A DNA stretch of 64,000 nucleotides from Cenococcum geophilum 1.58 (GCA_001692895.1 KV748210.1:496001-560000); one strand, 5' to 3'; counted from the stretch's first letter, positions 1 to 12,280 are shown. The notes: generated by a model from the sequence alone, not told the origin. A program made the numbers and translations.

Positions 1-86
1 TCCGGCACGTGACCGGCGACCATCTAAGGGGCGTCTAGGGGTTGTCCTAAGGGCAACCTAAGGTGTCCGCAATAATATCCCTTATA
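1..86 (-). repeat. 3' LTR of G1 (partial, cut by window edge)
   Basis: Aligns base for base without gaps to 8700-8785 and lies next to the minus-strand polypurine tract at about 89-104. It contains the palindrome CACGTG at 6-11. The two copies differ by a handful of transitions, as expected from RIP. Confidence 0.85.
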
Positions 87-3000
87 TTGCCCCCCCCCCT
101 TCTTGCAGTTAGCCCCTGATCGCTATTACCTTATAGTAGGGAGATTATAAGGGCTCGTCCTAAAAGAGGTTCGGAGAGATATTAAAGAGGTGTTAGTATG
201 CCGCTATATATTATCTATCTATCTAACCTCTGCTTTAAACTTTTAAAAAACCTTAATAAGGAAAAAATATAACTAGAGAAAAGACGTAAGGATTACTAGG
301 AGACCTATTAGAAGCCTACTAGAAGCATACTAGTAACTACCTAGGCTAATATAGGGATTTTTATACAACTCTACTTCTAAGCCTTTATGCCGGTCTATAA
401 TCAATTACAAGTATTATAGGCAATTTGGTGTTCTAGTATAGTTCCGTAGAACCTTTAGTATGGGATTTAACATACGGAGCCTTAGCTTGCCGTCGTCTTT
501 AACTACTAAGATATAGTCTATAATCTTTTCTTATAATCCTCTTCTTATAATTCCCTGCGTTACTAACGCATTACTCCTATATTTACCCTTAGGCTATTAA
601 ATGCGGTTAAGGTATTAATTAGTTAGTTAAAGAGACTTATCTCTTAAAATTTAGTGCATGTGGTTTTAAATCTAGTAGTCCTATACCGTATATTTGGCGT
701 AGCTCTACTACCTCGCAAATAGGGACATTTCGCGATAGCAATTATAGCTATTATACGATTGTCAAGAACGTCTATAACGTTATTCTTTAATACTATAGTA
801 TTGTTTTAGGTCTAATTTAACCCATATACGTCTTTAATTTAACGTCTTAATTACCTTCCCCTGGCCGCGTAGTCAGTTTTTATAAGGAAGTGATGGTTAA
901 ATAACTTATATATGTGTTTCCTTCCTTTTAAATAGCGCTATTGTAATGGAGTTATATCGGTAAGGTTGCGGCTATTTACTAGAAGGGTATTGGATGGTAA
1001 AGTATAAAGACACTTTGCTTATCGAGCTTGATCCTTTTCCTTAACACCTTACTTCCCATCATCAACCTTCGTCCAATTTGGACATATCTTCGATATATTA
1101 TCAAGATTTTCTTCTTTTTTATCATTAATTTAATATACCTCTTCGTTCTCCTGCTAACTGCTCTTCTAAGTAAATTCTACAGCGTATCCTGGCCTTACCT
1201 TTACATATAGAACCCCAACCCCTACTAACCCGCAACTAGTGCTGGTCCTACCTAAATAATTTTACCTATACGTCTTTAAAAGACTAGAAATCTAATAATA
1301 GGATTCTAGAGGCTTATAATAAGACGTACTGCGTCAGATCTAATACCTTTAGTCCTTATAATTAATACATACGTACCAAGAGCGGCAGTTACGTTAAGGT
1401 GAGCTTTTCTATCCTTAATAGATTTCTATTACTAACTTTAATAGCCTAGGCCTAAGTAGCGACGTTCCTTTAATGTCCTTAACTACTATATCGCCCAGGC
1501 TCTCTCCCATTTAAGCGCTAATACTAAACGTCTAGGTCGAATTCGAGACTATACCATAGCCATCTACACCGCCCACAATTCCTAGTAAGCTAGCCAGCAA
1601 CGCCTAATATAAGAGCAAGGTTAGTATACTAAGGATAGGGTAAGGGATAGGGGTAATAAGAAGAAGGTCGCTGTCTACTATAGGAAGGAGTTCGTGTATA
1701 CGCGTTAAGTTTCGAAAGAGTATAACATAATGCGGTATTAGGTAGGTTACCCTTCGGGTACCTAGCGAATAGGTGACTAATAGTTGCTGTAGCAAGGTTT
1801 CGGTGGTTCTGGACTATACCAGCCAGCTAACGTCTCTATTTATTCTAGGCTTAAGCGTATCTTTATTAACTATAAGCTTACGCCGCAAGAGCTTTATTAG
1901 TATTGGTTTGGACCTAATATTAGTATTAAGCGTTTAAGAGTCTCTGCTCTAGCTACACCTTATTATCCTACCCCTATTTTTATGCCTACTTATACGCCTA
2001 CTAAGGCATCTAGATCCCATTCTTATTAGCCATCACTTAGTAGCCTAATGGATACTAATCCTGCTCCTAATAATAATAAGGCATAGTGGCTTTTTAGATT
2101 AGGCATTTATGGTTTAGACTTTTAGGATTCGTTCTTATACATAGTAGTAATTAAGGACCTTAATTAGGTGCTTAGAAAGGCCTTATAAGGCTTTTAGAAA
2201 GGGCTTAGAAGCCCTAAGAATAATATTCCTAGTATAGATTAATAAATAGGAATGCAATTCTAGCAAAATGCCCTATTAACTCTATACTATATACGTGAAA
2301 AGGCTGAGGACCCGTCCTGCCTTAGGCTATAGCCCTATCCCTATGGTTTCCGGAGCCTATCCATTCTATATCCGATTTAACCTATTTACTCTTTTTACGA
2401 GCTTTCTTTATAGGTCGCGATAACACTATAGTATTAGAGCGCTTTCTATAACTTATAGATTATAGACCTTAGTCCCAATATTCTTTTAGAATATCTTCGC
2501 AATAATTAAGGTAATCCTCTGGTTCCTATATAGAGTCCTTAGCGGGCTAGCCTAGCTATTTAACTTTAAATTAAAGCTTGTTCTTAACAGACTTATAGTA
2601 TAGTATAGCTTTAACCTTATACCACTCGCCTACTACCTTAGGGTGTTTAATTAGGCCTAAACGGAAGTTCTTTTTTAGCGGTAGTCTATACTATAGCTCT
2701 AGTAGGTTTATATAAAACACTAGATATACACAGGCTATAGATAGGGGTAGCTGGAGACAATAGGCTAGCTTACTAATTCATTCCTTAACTTAGAAGGGAC
2801 CTAGGTATCTTATATTAAGCTTCTTTAATAGTTAACGGGTTTTAATATTTGTTGAACGTAATAGAACCTTATTACCTACTCCGAAATGCTTATCCTAGTA
2901 CTTATAGTTATACTAAAGTCTCTACTACTCTTAGGCATCTTATAGGCTCTGCTTTATATACTTCCATTACTCCTCCTATTCCTAGAGGTATCCTTATACT

Positions 3001-6000
3001 CTCCGGTAGATATTCTTAAACTTCCTAGTAGGATCCTATAACTAATTATGCGGCCTTAGCCAGCAATCATTAAGTATACTATTAAACCTAAATAGTCGGA
3101 CACCATAGGCAATCTAGATTGGTGCATACTTATACAATATATATTGCTTTAAATTATAAGCGTACTCCGCGTATAGAAGTAGCTTATACTAGTTATCTTA
3201 CTAGTAGTTTAAATATATCTATAGGTAAGACTCCAGTTCCTAATTCTGGCGTTCCGTTTGCCTATCCGTCTATAGGTAAAAAGCCGTACTATAACGGTNG
3301 TCTATCTTTAAATNGAAGTATAGATCNNACTANTACTGACTTATAAAGACGCTGCCCCTATTAGTAATAATAAAGTGCAGCTAATCTACTTTAAGAAAGC
3401 ATTTCTCCTTAATTAGGTTGGCGAGCTCTTATATATTAATCGTCTTATTAATAGGAAGGTATTAGACGTACTTTAAAAACCTATTAATAAGTATAAGGAC
3501 CGAATCGTATATTCATCCTTAGCTATTTTTAAATAGCGGGAGATCCGTAATAAAGTCTATAGCGTAATATCGCTATAGCTTACTAGCGGGGGGAACTAAT
3601 TTAAGTAGACCCTATGGCTTATGCCTGCGGATCTTATATACTTAATACTTCTTATAATAGCTAATGTACTCCTTTGCTTCCTAATTAAGCCTTAGCCAAT
3701 AGTATTTGCGTTAAAGTAATTCCACTATCTTTGCTTAACTATAGTAGCCGTCTAGAGAATCATCATAATTCTTTATAAGAATCTTCTATTATAGATTTGC
3801 TTCTTATAGTACCTAAACCTTACTACCTCTACGTAATAGGCCTATTGGGTCTAGTTCCTAATAATAGCGCCTAGTAGCTTTCTTTCCGTTACGTTTCCGG
3901 TCTACTTCTATATTAAGAATGGTATAGGAAGCGTCCCTCTATTGCACCTTATAGATAAGGTCCGTTAACCTTTCGGATAGTTCCTAAATAAAAGCTATTT
4001 TGTTCTGTACTGCTCTAAGTATAAGACTAGATGGTACTATAGATCTTGTAACTCTTTAATACGTATACATTAGGAAGGCCGCTATAAGGTTAAAGTCCTT
4101 TAGTTATTATAGGGCTCTAAGTTCCGATTGCTCTATGGCTTCGCTATTAGTTTAAGGGGATAGCTTAGCAATTAGGAATGGTGTATTACTAGGTTCCAAG
4201 AATGTATTAGGGATATCCTATTTAGGTATATTCAGACCCTTATTAGTAACGGACTGGGTATTAGCCGGAACGTCAGTAGAAACTAATAGGGCTTATACCG
4301 CCTAAGATTTAGTGTATAGAGCTATAAGTATTTGAGCATCCTATACCCGGAGCTTGTTCTGCAATATAGGGAGTAAGATATTTATTATCTATTTTCCTTC
4401 TCCCGTTTTAAAGCCTTTGGTATAGTCTGGTTATCGTAATGGTCTATTAGCAGGGTTATTTTCCCCTAGCTTATATTTAATCTTAAAATTAAATCGCGTA
4501 AGCTCCTCTGCCTATCTGGCTTATTAAGGTATAAGCTCCTTTATAGTTATAAAGTAGCATAGATTATAATAATCTAAGAGTACACGAGTGGTATAGCTTG
4601 CGTACTTAAGGTAGTGTCGCCACTATTTAAAGCAGTTAACTATAGCCAGCAGTTCCTTATCATAGGTATAATACCTAACTTTAGGTCCCTAGAATTTTCT
4701 GCTATAAAATGCTACTGGTTTTTAGTGGAGCCAAGTAGCGTCTAGATGCCTATTGGGTTATAGTAGGATACCAATAAGGGCAAAATTTAATATATTAGTA
4801 ATTATTATTAATAGCTAATCTAGGTTAAAATGCCGCAGCAATAAAGCTTTTATAAACTTTACGTAAAGTTCCTAAAAGGCCTCCTAAACCTTTCCGGGCC
4901 ATAACTATAGCTTATACTATTTGGTTAGTCCCTTTTTAGTTTTCTTCCTTACCGCCTTTAAGCTTTTTGCTCCTTAGGTTAGGTCTTAGGAAGCTTCCAT
5001 AATATAGTTAAATAGGTATTAGGTGACGTCCAAGTAGTTATAAATAAAGCGCCTATAGAAATTAGTAAAGCCTAGGAACACTTAAATATCCTAGTAGCTC
5101 TCTAGCTCCGGCCACTTCTAGATTATCTACACCTGCACTAGGTCCATAACTATACCTGTAGGCATTATAATATAACCTAGGAACTTAACCTGCTTAGTAT
5201 TAAAGATATACTTTAACGCCTTGGCGTAGAGGCCCTAATTATCTAAACATTCCAGCATTTCGCGGACGTGTTGTTTATATTAATCCTTATCTTCTAAGTA
5301 GATTAAATTATTATCTAAATAGATAACGTATATACGGTTAACTAGTCCCCCTAAGGCTCTGTAAATATACAATTGGAATATTATAGGCGTATTAGCTAGC
5401 CCGAAAGGCATCACCAGATACTTAAAGTAGCTATATTAGGTCTTAAAAGCGGTCTTCTACTTATCCCCTTCTTTAATACGGAGCCTATAGTAGGCGTCTT
5501 ATAGATCTAGCTTTGTGAAGATCTTCGCCCTAGATAATCAATCCAGCATTTCACTAACTAGTAGTAGTGGGTAACGGTTCTTAATTATAATCTTATTAAG
5601 ACTATAATAGTCTATGTATAGCCTTATGGTTCTATCTAGTTTTAGAATAAAGAGGATTAGTATACCTAACGGTAACTTATTAGGCTAGATCTACCCCTTT
5701 TCTAGTAACCTATTAAGGTACTCTTGTAGAATCTTAAGCTCTTTACGCGAGAGGTTATAGATAGGAAGGTTTAGCGGTTATTTACCTTCTTTTAAATCGA
5801 TTATATAATCGTACTCCGAGTTTTATAGTAGGACTTTAGCTCTCTTACCCAAAAATACCCTTAGTAAATTCCTTAGGCCTGCTAGAATATTTAATAAATT
5901 AGGGTTATGTTTATCCTCTACGTTATTATTAGGTAGGTTCCGGAGCTCCTTTAGGATGCTCACGGGCAGCGTTATATGCTATAGTGGTTGCTTATATATA

Positions 6001-8699
6001 GTTGCCACTATATATTAAACCGTTGCATACGGTAGCCAGTAGAGGGTAGGGAATTCTTTAACGTAACGTTTGAGGTATTAAAGTATACTCTCCGCGTATT
6101 ACTTAAGCTAGAGTAACCTATAGCGGTTAAAGTATCTTATAAGATCTTTAAGATCGCCGCCTCCCTATAATATCTCTGCGACCTATCTAGCAGTTCCCTA
6201 TAAGGTCTCCATTATAAAGGGGTTATTACCTATACTAGGCTTTATACCCATCTTACTATTAAATAGGGGTTAGATCTGATACTCCTTTAAGTATAGAGCG
6301 TATACTATTTCGCCTAAGGCTATATTCTTTAGGATATTCTTTAGGCTTATTAGTAATATACGCCCTTCTAAATCTTTATTATTTTACTATTTAAAGGCTC
6401 TAGTTTTAAAGCATATCTTAGGATCTGCTTTTACTAGCTAAGGGTATCTAAGGATAAGGTTATAACCTATAAAGTTAGCCACCTAGAAGGGTTGCGGGCT
6501 AACTACCTTAGTGCAGTTATATATGTTAGTTACTAACACTATAAGCTTATAGGCACTATATAGCTTAATCCGATGCTTATTTAGGAAGCCTACGGTAGGT
6601 TTCCACCACCTTTACAATAGGATAAGTTTATGCTCTTTTACTAAATTATATCGTATAAGATTAATTTCGGCGCCGCTATTGTATAGTACTTAGAACTATT
6701 ATACCTTACCTATAGGGAGTGTTATTTCTAGCTTAATAGTAATATAGAGAGTTTTTCCTTCCGTATCTTGCCCTAGTTATAGTTAGGAGAGGTCCGCAAC
6801 TAGGGCTTTTCTTTTTTTAGATCATTAGTGCGGTTATCGCCCTACTTATTTTTCTAATAAGATCTACCTCCGGAGTTTTCTCTTAACTTTTTAAAGTATT
6901 CCCGTAAAGGTGCCGGACGGGTATTAGGTTAACCCTAAAAGTCTTTCCCGTTATTTAAGGTTCCTAACTTTAACTCTTTTAAAGTTCTCTTTAAGAACGG
7001 CTTCTTTAAAGGTTAGGTCTACCCTATATTACTACTAGAGTGCCTACGCTTTTAGTAACCCTTTAGCTTCCTACCGAAAGAGGTCTAGTTCCTTACTATA
7101 TCTTTAGCGTTTAAAACTGCTCGTTCGAAATCCATATATATAATAATCCGCGATAGGGCTTCTACGTGCTTTATTTTATTATAAATTACTAGCTTAATTC
7201 TAGCCTAGATAAACCCAATTTTCTCCTTTTTACGGATACTACCGTCCTTATTTTTAAAGGGCTCTAAATCTATCTGCTAAGTACGAGTTTTTATAAAGTT
7301 TATAAACTAGCGGAAGTTATAGCGGTCTAGCTATATCCCATTCCAGAATAGCTCTATATTATTATATTATATAATATACGGATTTTAAGTCTATTTCTTT
7401 AGGAAGGTTTGCAGCTATAGCTATATAGTAATTTACTCTTTATTAAGCTAATTAAGTGCGATCTAGTTTAGCAATCGGTCTTTAATCTTGCTAATAATTT
7501 AGCGTATACGCTCTTTAGTATTATCTCGTATTATTAGTATCTTAAAGAAGTTGTCTACCTTATAAACCCAATCGTCTAACTACTAGGCGTTAGGTCTATA
7601 GCGGAGTTCTAGACTACTAAAGGCCTTAGCTAGTTAGTCTATGTCCTTTTTCTATTTATAGCGTAAATAACTCTCTAAGTCTTCCACACCTCCTTAGGTA
7701 GGTACTAGGTAGCTCCCAGAAAGCCCTTAGCCTTAACTAGGTTATAAAAGAATTTACCTAGCTTAGATTAGACCCTATCAGATCTAAATTTACCCTTAGA
7801 GGGTTCTAATATATTTATTAGTGGCTTCCTCCCGTATAGCTTCTAAGAGCCTTATAATAGCTTTCTAATATCCATTTTAAAGGAGATTGGTATAGGGCTC
7901 TTAACCTTCTAAACTTAGGCTTAGGGAGGCTCCTACTATAGAGGTAGTATTAGTACTAGTAGCTAGTGTAGGCTTCCCAACAAGGCTCGGGTCTTAAGTT
8001 AATAATTAGCTTAGATTACCTAAAAGGGTAGGCCCGCTTAGCTTATAAGCAGTCTATATACCGCTACTATACTAATTATAGGCTAGTAGTCTTCCAGGAG
8101 GGTTCTGGTTGGTTCCCTAATTAGATATATTAGTATATTCCTCTAGCATTTCTAGCTTAGGGGAAAATCTTAGAGTTACCTCTAGCGCTTAATCTTCTAA
8201 TTAGCCTAGGTGGGGCTAGAGGGGTTCTAGCTGCTTTCCCGTAATATTGCGACCGTTATAGAGGGTATCTGTATTTTCCTTAGCGTTGCTGGTAACCGTA
8301 GGTGTGCGAGAGTCTTCGAGCTCCTAGAGCATCTGGGTATTAGGGCTCGTTCGGCCGTCTTGCCTAGAGGGTTATATTGTCGCAATCTCTCACTATTGGA
8401 GGGACCTTTCTGCCTTTGCGCGACGGCTTTCCATAAGGTATCCGTGGAGTTTCCATTTAGGTTATCGCGAGATTTAAAGGGAGGATAGTAGTTGTAAACA
8501 AAAGATGTAAATAAATAATCTGGTCCTTAAAGCCGACTACCCTTCTAAAAAAGAGTAGGAAGGATTCGAATGTAAGGGGATCTTATAGATAGGGGGCTAT
8601 AAGGACATAATTAAAACAGGATAGATTAGTAAGAGAGACAAATCCTTAAGGAGGTAAGGCCTCTGGGATTATGGAGACTATATACTACGGGCACGTGCC

Positions 8700-8785
8700 T
8701 CTAGTACGTGACCGGCGACCATCCGAGGGGCGTCCGGGGGTTGTCCTAAGGGCAACCCAAGGTGTCCGTAATAATATCCCTTATA
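8700..8785 (-). repeat. 5' LTR of G1 (portion shared with 1-86)
   Basis: Second copy of the 86-bp repeat at the window start. The LTR must begin somewhat left of 8700, but the matching part of the other copy is outside the window, so its true start and length cannot be read here. A CACGTG palindrome lies at 8692-8697. Confidence 0.8.
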
Positions 8786-10200
8786 GCTATACGGATATCC
8801 TTAACCACTACTAATAGACGTTACGGAGATAGGCTTTTAAGGTACCGCTTAATATCTATAGGCGACTTAGTGTTATAAGACTCCTTAATCTAAGTATAGA
8901 GTAACGCTATAATATAAGCGTCAAAGCTATAGAGAATTAGCTCCTCTATATAATAAAATAGCGCGCGCTCGGCTGGGATATTTCTTTAACCTAGGTGGTT
9001 TATATAGGTGTATAGCGTAGAGTACTCTTAGGCTAATTGCTTGCCACTATAGTAATACCATATAACTATATATAGGTAGTTTAGCTTTAAGTGCTAAAGA
9101 GCTAGAATAAGTAGAGCCTAACGCAGGCTATTATAGGCGGATATTAACTTAGTACGTTCTCCCTAATATAACCAAATAAGCTTTACGGTCTTTTAATCAC
9201 TATAGATTAGAAACAGTCGCTCCTTAAATACTTTATTAGTACGTTATAGATTTATTTAATAGAGAAAAATGTTATCTAGTATCTTATAGGTTTTAGATAT
9301 AAAAGCCTCTCTAGTTATAATAGGTCCTAGGTTAAACCTAGACGTCTATTGTAAGAGTATATATATTAGGTCCCGCCGCGCTTACGACAAGTTCGCAAGC
9401 ACTCTCAGTCTTTTTGGCCGTATGGCGACGTGGAGGCGGGCCACGTTACAATAAAGCTGCCAAATAATAACTCTTTCTCCCTTAGCTCTTTAAGCTCTCC
9501 CTAAATAGTAAGAGTAATACTAGCACCTACTATACCGCGCTTCTTTATCTCTTTAGTATAGATATCTAGGATATTAGCATCCTCTAGGAGTTTGTTAAGA
9601 AGCTCCCTTACTCTTTTTTTCTTTAGTGCCTTGCGTAAACCTTTAGCCATTATAATCCATTTAAGCGCTAGGTCTCCTATAGATATCCGCTATAGCCTAA
9701 GACGGTTAACAATTACCTAGACCTTCTCTGCAGCGGATATCTTCTCAGTAAATATTACGGATATTATAGGTATTTTATTAACTCCTACTTCTTTATCCTT
9801 TTAGGGATCTATATAGTTTAGCAGTAATAAGTAGGCTATTAAGGACCGCTATTAAGCTGTGGATAGCGATAGGGGAGATAATAGGGGAGACGATAGGGGA
9901 GACGATGGGGGTAGGATAAGACGGTTAATGCCCTTAGGCACTATATCCGCTGTATCTCTTAATCCTCTAGCGGTATTAGTTAATAGAGAGGGTAGTTTAT
10001 TATTAAAAGCTTAAAAAGACTGGCTCCTACTAGACAAAATAGAGGGGTTTCTTTAACGCCTTTTAGATGCGCCTATGGCTGGCAGTTAGTTCTAGAAAAT
10101 CCATTAATTAAAGAGCTGATTAAGGCAATTCTAATGTAGGTATTAACAGGATAATAGACATGGCGGTTGCTTATATTAATTTCGTTAAAGTTAATGGTTT
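8786..10200. other. RIP-mutated DNA of unknown origin
   Basis: About 1.4 kb between G1 and the gene island. The sequence is TpA-rich with stops in all frames. On the minus strand, 8.8-9.4 kb and 9.45-9.75 kb have a coding-like composition between the stops, but I do not recognise a family. A short GC-richer patch at about 9379-9450 is less altered than its surroundings and may be a junction between two relics. No LTR, terminal inverted repeat or target duplication was found that would delimit an element. Confidence 0.4.
9868..9911 (+). repeat. Short 12-bp tandem repeat
   Basis: About three and a half units of a 12-bp motif whose core is AGGGGAGA followed by a variable four bases, then a G run. 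It lies in the unidentified RIP-mutated stretch left of the phosphatase gene. Confidence 0.7.
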
Positions 10201-10204
10201 GCCT

Positions 10205-10212
10205 TATATAAA
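10205..10212 (+). promoter_or_regulatory. TATA-box-like sequence upstream of the phosphatase gene
   Basis: The sequence TATATAAA lies about 300 bp upstream of the chosen start codon, at the edge between RIP-mutated and normal DNA. TA-rich words are common in this window, so it may be chance; an untranslated leader of normal length would make it a plausible core promoter. Confidence 0.3.
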
Positions 10213-10247
10213 CAGACCGGCTTGGCTTCCAAAAGCTTACTAAAGTG

Positions 10248-10320
10248 GCTCAGACCAAGAAACAGATGGATCGATCGAATAGGTTAGCTTGCGGATATTC
10301 ATCGGTTTCTTGGTCTGAGC
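10248..10320. repeat. 20-bp inverted repeat upstream of the gene
   Basis: Arms at 10248-10267 and 10301-10320 are reverse complements with one mismatch in 20; the outer 16 bases (GCTCAGACCAAGAAAC) match perfectly. The spacer is 33 bp. It lies about 190-260 bp upstream of the start codon, in unmutated DNA. It could form a hairpin in the leader RNA, be a binding site for a dimeric factor, or be a relic of a small element. Open frames that run through it are not convincing genes. Confidence 0.75.
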
Positions 10321-10510
10321 ATGCTGAGTCAACATCGGTCCATAATAACGCCGAAATAGCCAAGAGACGTGTTCCTCTCAATGGTTGTCCCCCCTTCGCC
10401 CGAAATCTCAGCTTCAGCAACCCTCTGTACGTCATGCATAGTGATATCTGGCAGTTGTTGGACCCCACCAAGGCAGCGATCAACTACATATCGAGAAGGA
10501 TCCTCAATTG

Positions 10511-11611
10511 ATGGTCATTTCAGCTTTTCGTTTTCGCATGCGAATGATAGTAAATCTCGCTATTGTTGCCGCAGTACTCGCCGCTCTGTACAGAATTACG
10601 ATGAGAAGCAGTTCTCCACCAGCTCAACGAACGACATGGACCTACAAAGCCCTCCGAGGATATTTCTCGCACGACGACGACCCTGCAAGCTGGGAGTTTC
10701 GCGCTGTCAGTGTTACAATCAATTTATGAGAGACTCCGCTGAAAAGAAACAGACAACGCGATCTGGCCTCGGTCTTCTTAATCGAACGTACGAAACAGAT
10801 ATTACGTTCGATCCAACGCAGGAACGAACCCAGTGGGAGCGTTTTGAACACTACGTCCAACATCTCAATAGAGCCGACCCGGACAACGTGCGGTATAAGG
10901 TATTCTACATCGCTAGGCATGGTGAAGGAGTGCATAATGTAAAGGAGGCATCCGTCGGGCGGACCGAATGGGAAGCACGTCGTCTATCTTTCTACTACAT
11001 CTCTTTCGATCTTGTTGACCAGTAACTAACAACTACTGTAGAGACGCTGGTCCCGCGTTGACGGCGATGGCGTTCTGATGTGGGCTGACGCAGCGCTCAC
11101 ATCTTTAGGTGAAAAACAAGCATCCGAAGCGGCGACGTTCTGGATCGACGCATTCAAGACGGCAAAGATTCCAATTCCTGGAACATTCTATTCGAGCCCA
11201 TTGCGGCGCTGCTTGAGAACTCTAGAAATCGCCTTTGCCGAATTGGTCGCTTCTCAAGGGCGACCTTTCGAGCCAGTAATTAAGGAACTGCTCCGCGAAC
11301 GCCTGGGAGTACACACTTGCGATCGGCGGAGTACCCGGACGTGGATCCAGAAGAACTATCCTGCGTTTGTGATCGAGGATGGATTGACAGAGGAGGATGA
11401 GCTTTGGGAGCCTGACGTTAGAGAGACATACGATGAGCATGTAAAACGAACGACTGAGCTCTTGGGCGATATCTTTAAGAATGATAGCAGTGCATTTATT
11501 TCGGCTACCACTCATTCGGGTGCGATCATGTCGATATTGCGCGCGACGGGATATGGAGAGATTCCTGTTGCAGCAGGCGCCATCTTTCCATTACTAGTGA
11601 AAGCTGAATGA
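10511..11611 (+). CDS. Histidine phosphatase superfamily (phosphoglycerate-mutase-like) protein, three exons, 328 aa
   Basis: Exons 10511-10705, 10753-10974 and 11042-11611 give 328 residues. The family uses a phosphohistidine intermediate to remove phosphate; the substrate here is unknown. Residues 120-127 hold the catalytic RHGEGVHN motif (nucleophile His121). The second arginine is in SSPLRRC (194-195), the acidic residue in LRERLG (Glu225), and the second catalytic histidine is His297 in THSG. The stretch EWERRWSRVDGDG across the exon 2/3 junction and HTCDRRS after Glu225 resemble the fungal branch that, from memory, includes yeast Pmu1. Residues 12-28 are hydrophobic, so the protein is probably secreted or anchored by an N-terminal membrane segment. 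The start is the first ATG before that segment; Met10 or Met12 are alternatives with no better context. No stops or RIP signs appear, unlike all neighbours, so the gene is probably functional. It has no gene neighbours within the window. Confidence 0.88.
10706..10752 (+). other. Intron 1 of the phosphatase gene (GT-AG, 47 nt)
   Basis: Donor GTCAGT at 10706, acceptor CAG ending at 10752, phase 0. Without splicing the first frame stops just after the donor. Splicing joins ...WEFRA to TTRSGLGLLNRTY..., which fits the family's conserved block before LNRTY. A CTGAA about 10 nt before the acceptor is a weak branch-site candidate. The short length is usual for ascomycetes. Confidence 0.7.
10975..11041 (+). 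other. Intron 2 of the phosphatase gene (GC-AG, 67 nt)
   Basis: The conserved protein reads EWE at the end of exon 2 and RRWSRVDGDG at the start of exon 3; only a phase-0 junction fits. The acceptor is TGTAG ending at 11041, with a good branch site CTAAC at 11026-11030. The only phase-0 donor at that place is GCACGT at 10975. The nearby GT pairs (10979, 10982) are in phase 1 and would break the frame. This makes it a GC-AG intron, a rare but accepted class. Confidence 0.65.
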
Positions 11612-12100
11612 GTTGCTCGGGGTTCCGAATAGTTCGGAATGAATCCAATTGCTCGATCATACCCTAATCCACCTAAAGTTGTTTTTCCCAACGATCTTTG
11701 TTGCTTAACAATCTGGAAAGATGCGGAAGTGCATGATGGATACCGTTAGACCTGGATAGGTTTGTGTTCCCATAAGCGCATGTGATATAAAGCGTGATGG
11801 AGTTACGGGGAGATGCACGGGAGAGGTACCTAAATAGATTGTAGCATATACTTCGGTCAGCTAACGCTAAACCCCTACCTGACCTAAGCCGGACTCTTTC
11901 AGCTTTAGCGTAAGTGGCGCCTCCCCCACGCCAGCAGGACGGCCGACCCGCACCGGCCACACCCTTGTGAACTGTCATTATGACTCTTTGGGAAACTTTT
12001 GAAAGAAGAGGATATTCATCTCAAACATTCTTTTAATCAAATACTGGTCTTTCGTTTAGCTAGTTCCCGCTGCAAGGTGGCCCCTGCGGCCGTGCGTACA
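11612..12100. other. Intergenic spacer downstream of the phosphatase gene
   Basis: Normal-looking, moderately GC-rich DNA with little or no RIP. A 101-codon frame on the minus strand (11673-11978) has no recognisable motif and crosses a C-rich patch, so I do not call it. A small hairpin is possible at about 11861-11914, where ACGCTAAA faces TTTAGCGT. The transcript's 3' end should lie here, but no clear polyadenylation signal was picked out. Confidence 0.5.
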
Positions 12101-12280
12101 GGTCGGCAGACCTGCGGAGGATAAATTATCCTATCCGGTCGGGCGGATAATAATCCTATCCGAGGATAGCCTGGATATCGGATAATATCCGGATCTAGAT
12201 AAGGCTTGGCATCCGTAGAATTTTAACTATCTTTTATTTCTATCGTACGACGCTATAAATATGGCTAGTACTAGTGAAAT

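Larger units (their letters stand above)
1..8785 (-). mobile_element. Ty3/Gypsy LTR retrotransposon G1, fossil, cut by left window edge
   Basis: The element reads on the minus strand. An 86-bp stretch at 1-86 is repeated without gaps at 8700-8785; these are parts of the 3' LTR (left, continuing outside the window) and 5' LTR (right). A C-rich run at about 89-104 is a polypurine tract on the minus strand, just inside the 3' LTR, which fixes the orientation. Remnants in Gypsy order can be recognised: gag roughly 8.4-6.9 kb, reverse transcriptase about 5.8-5.2 kb with the region of its Y-x-D-D box near 5300-5335, RNase H about 4.8-4.5 kb and integrase about 4.4-3.4 kb. No long frame survives; the coding part is heavily broken, with breaks in the dozens. 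Ambiguous bases lie at 3299-3334. The superfamily call is firm; domain limits are approximate. Confidence 0.85.

Noticed and set aside
1-100. Possible telomere or rDNA edge because of C-rich and CCTAA words
   Set aside because: The C run is the polypurine tract of G1, and CCTAA words are scattered with no tandem array.
10245-10511. 88-codon plus-strand frame upstream of the phosphatase, and its 77-codon antisense partner
   Set aside because: They cross the 20-bp inverted repeat, have no recognisable motif, and stop just at the start of the real gene; most likely leader or promoter DNA.
11673-11978. 101-codon minus-strand frame downstream of the phosphatase
   Set aside because: Starts in a C-rich patch, has no motif or intron context, and lies where the transcript end is expected. 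Cannot be excluded without expression data.
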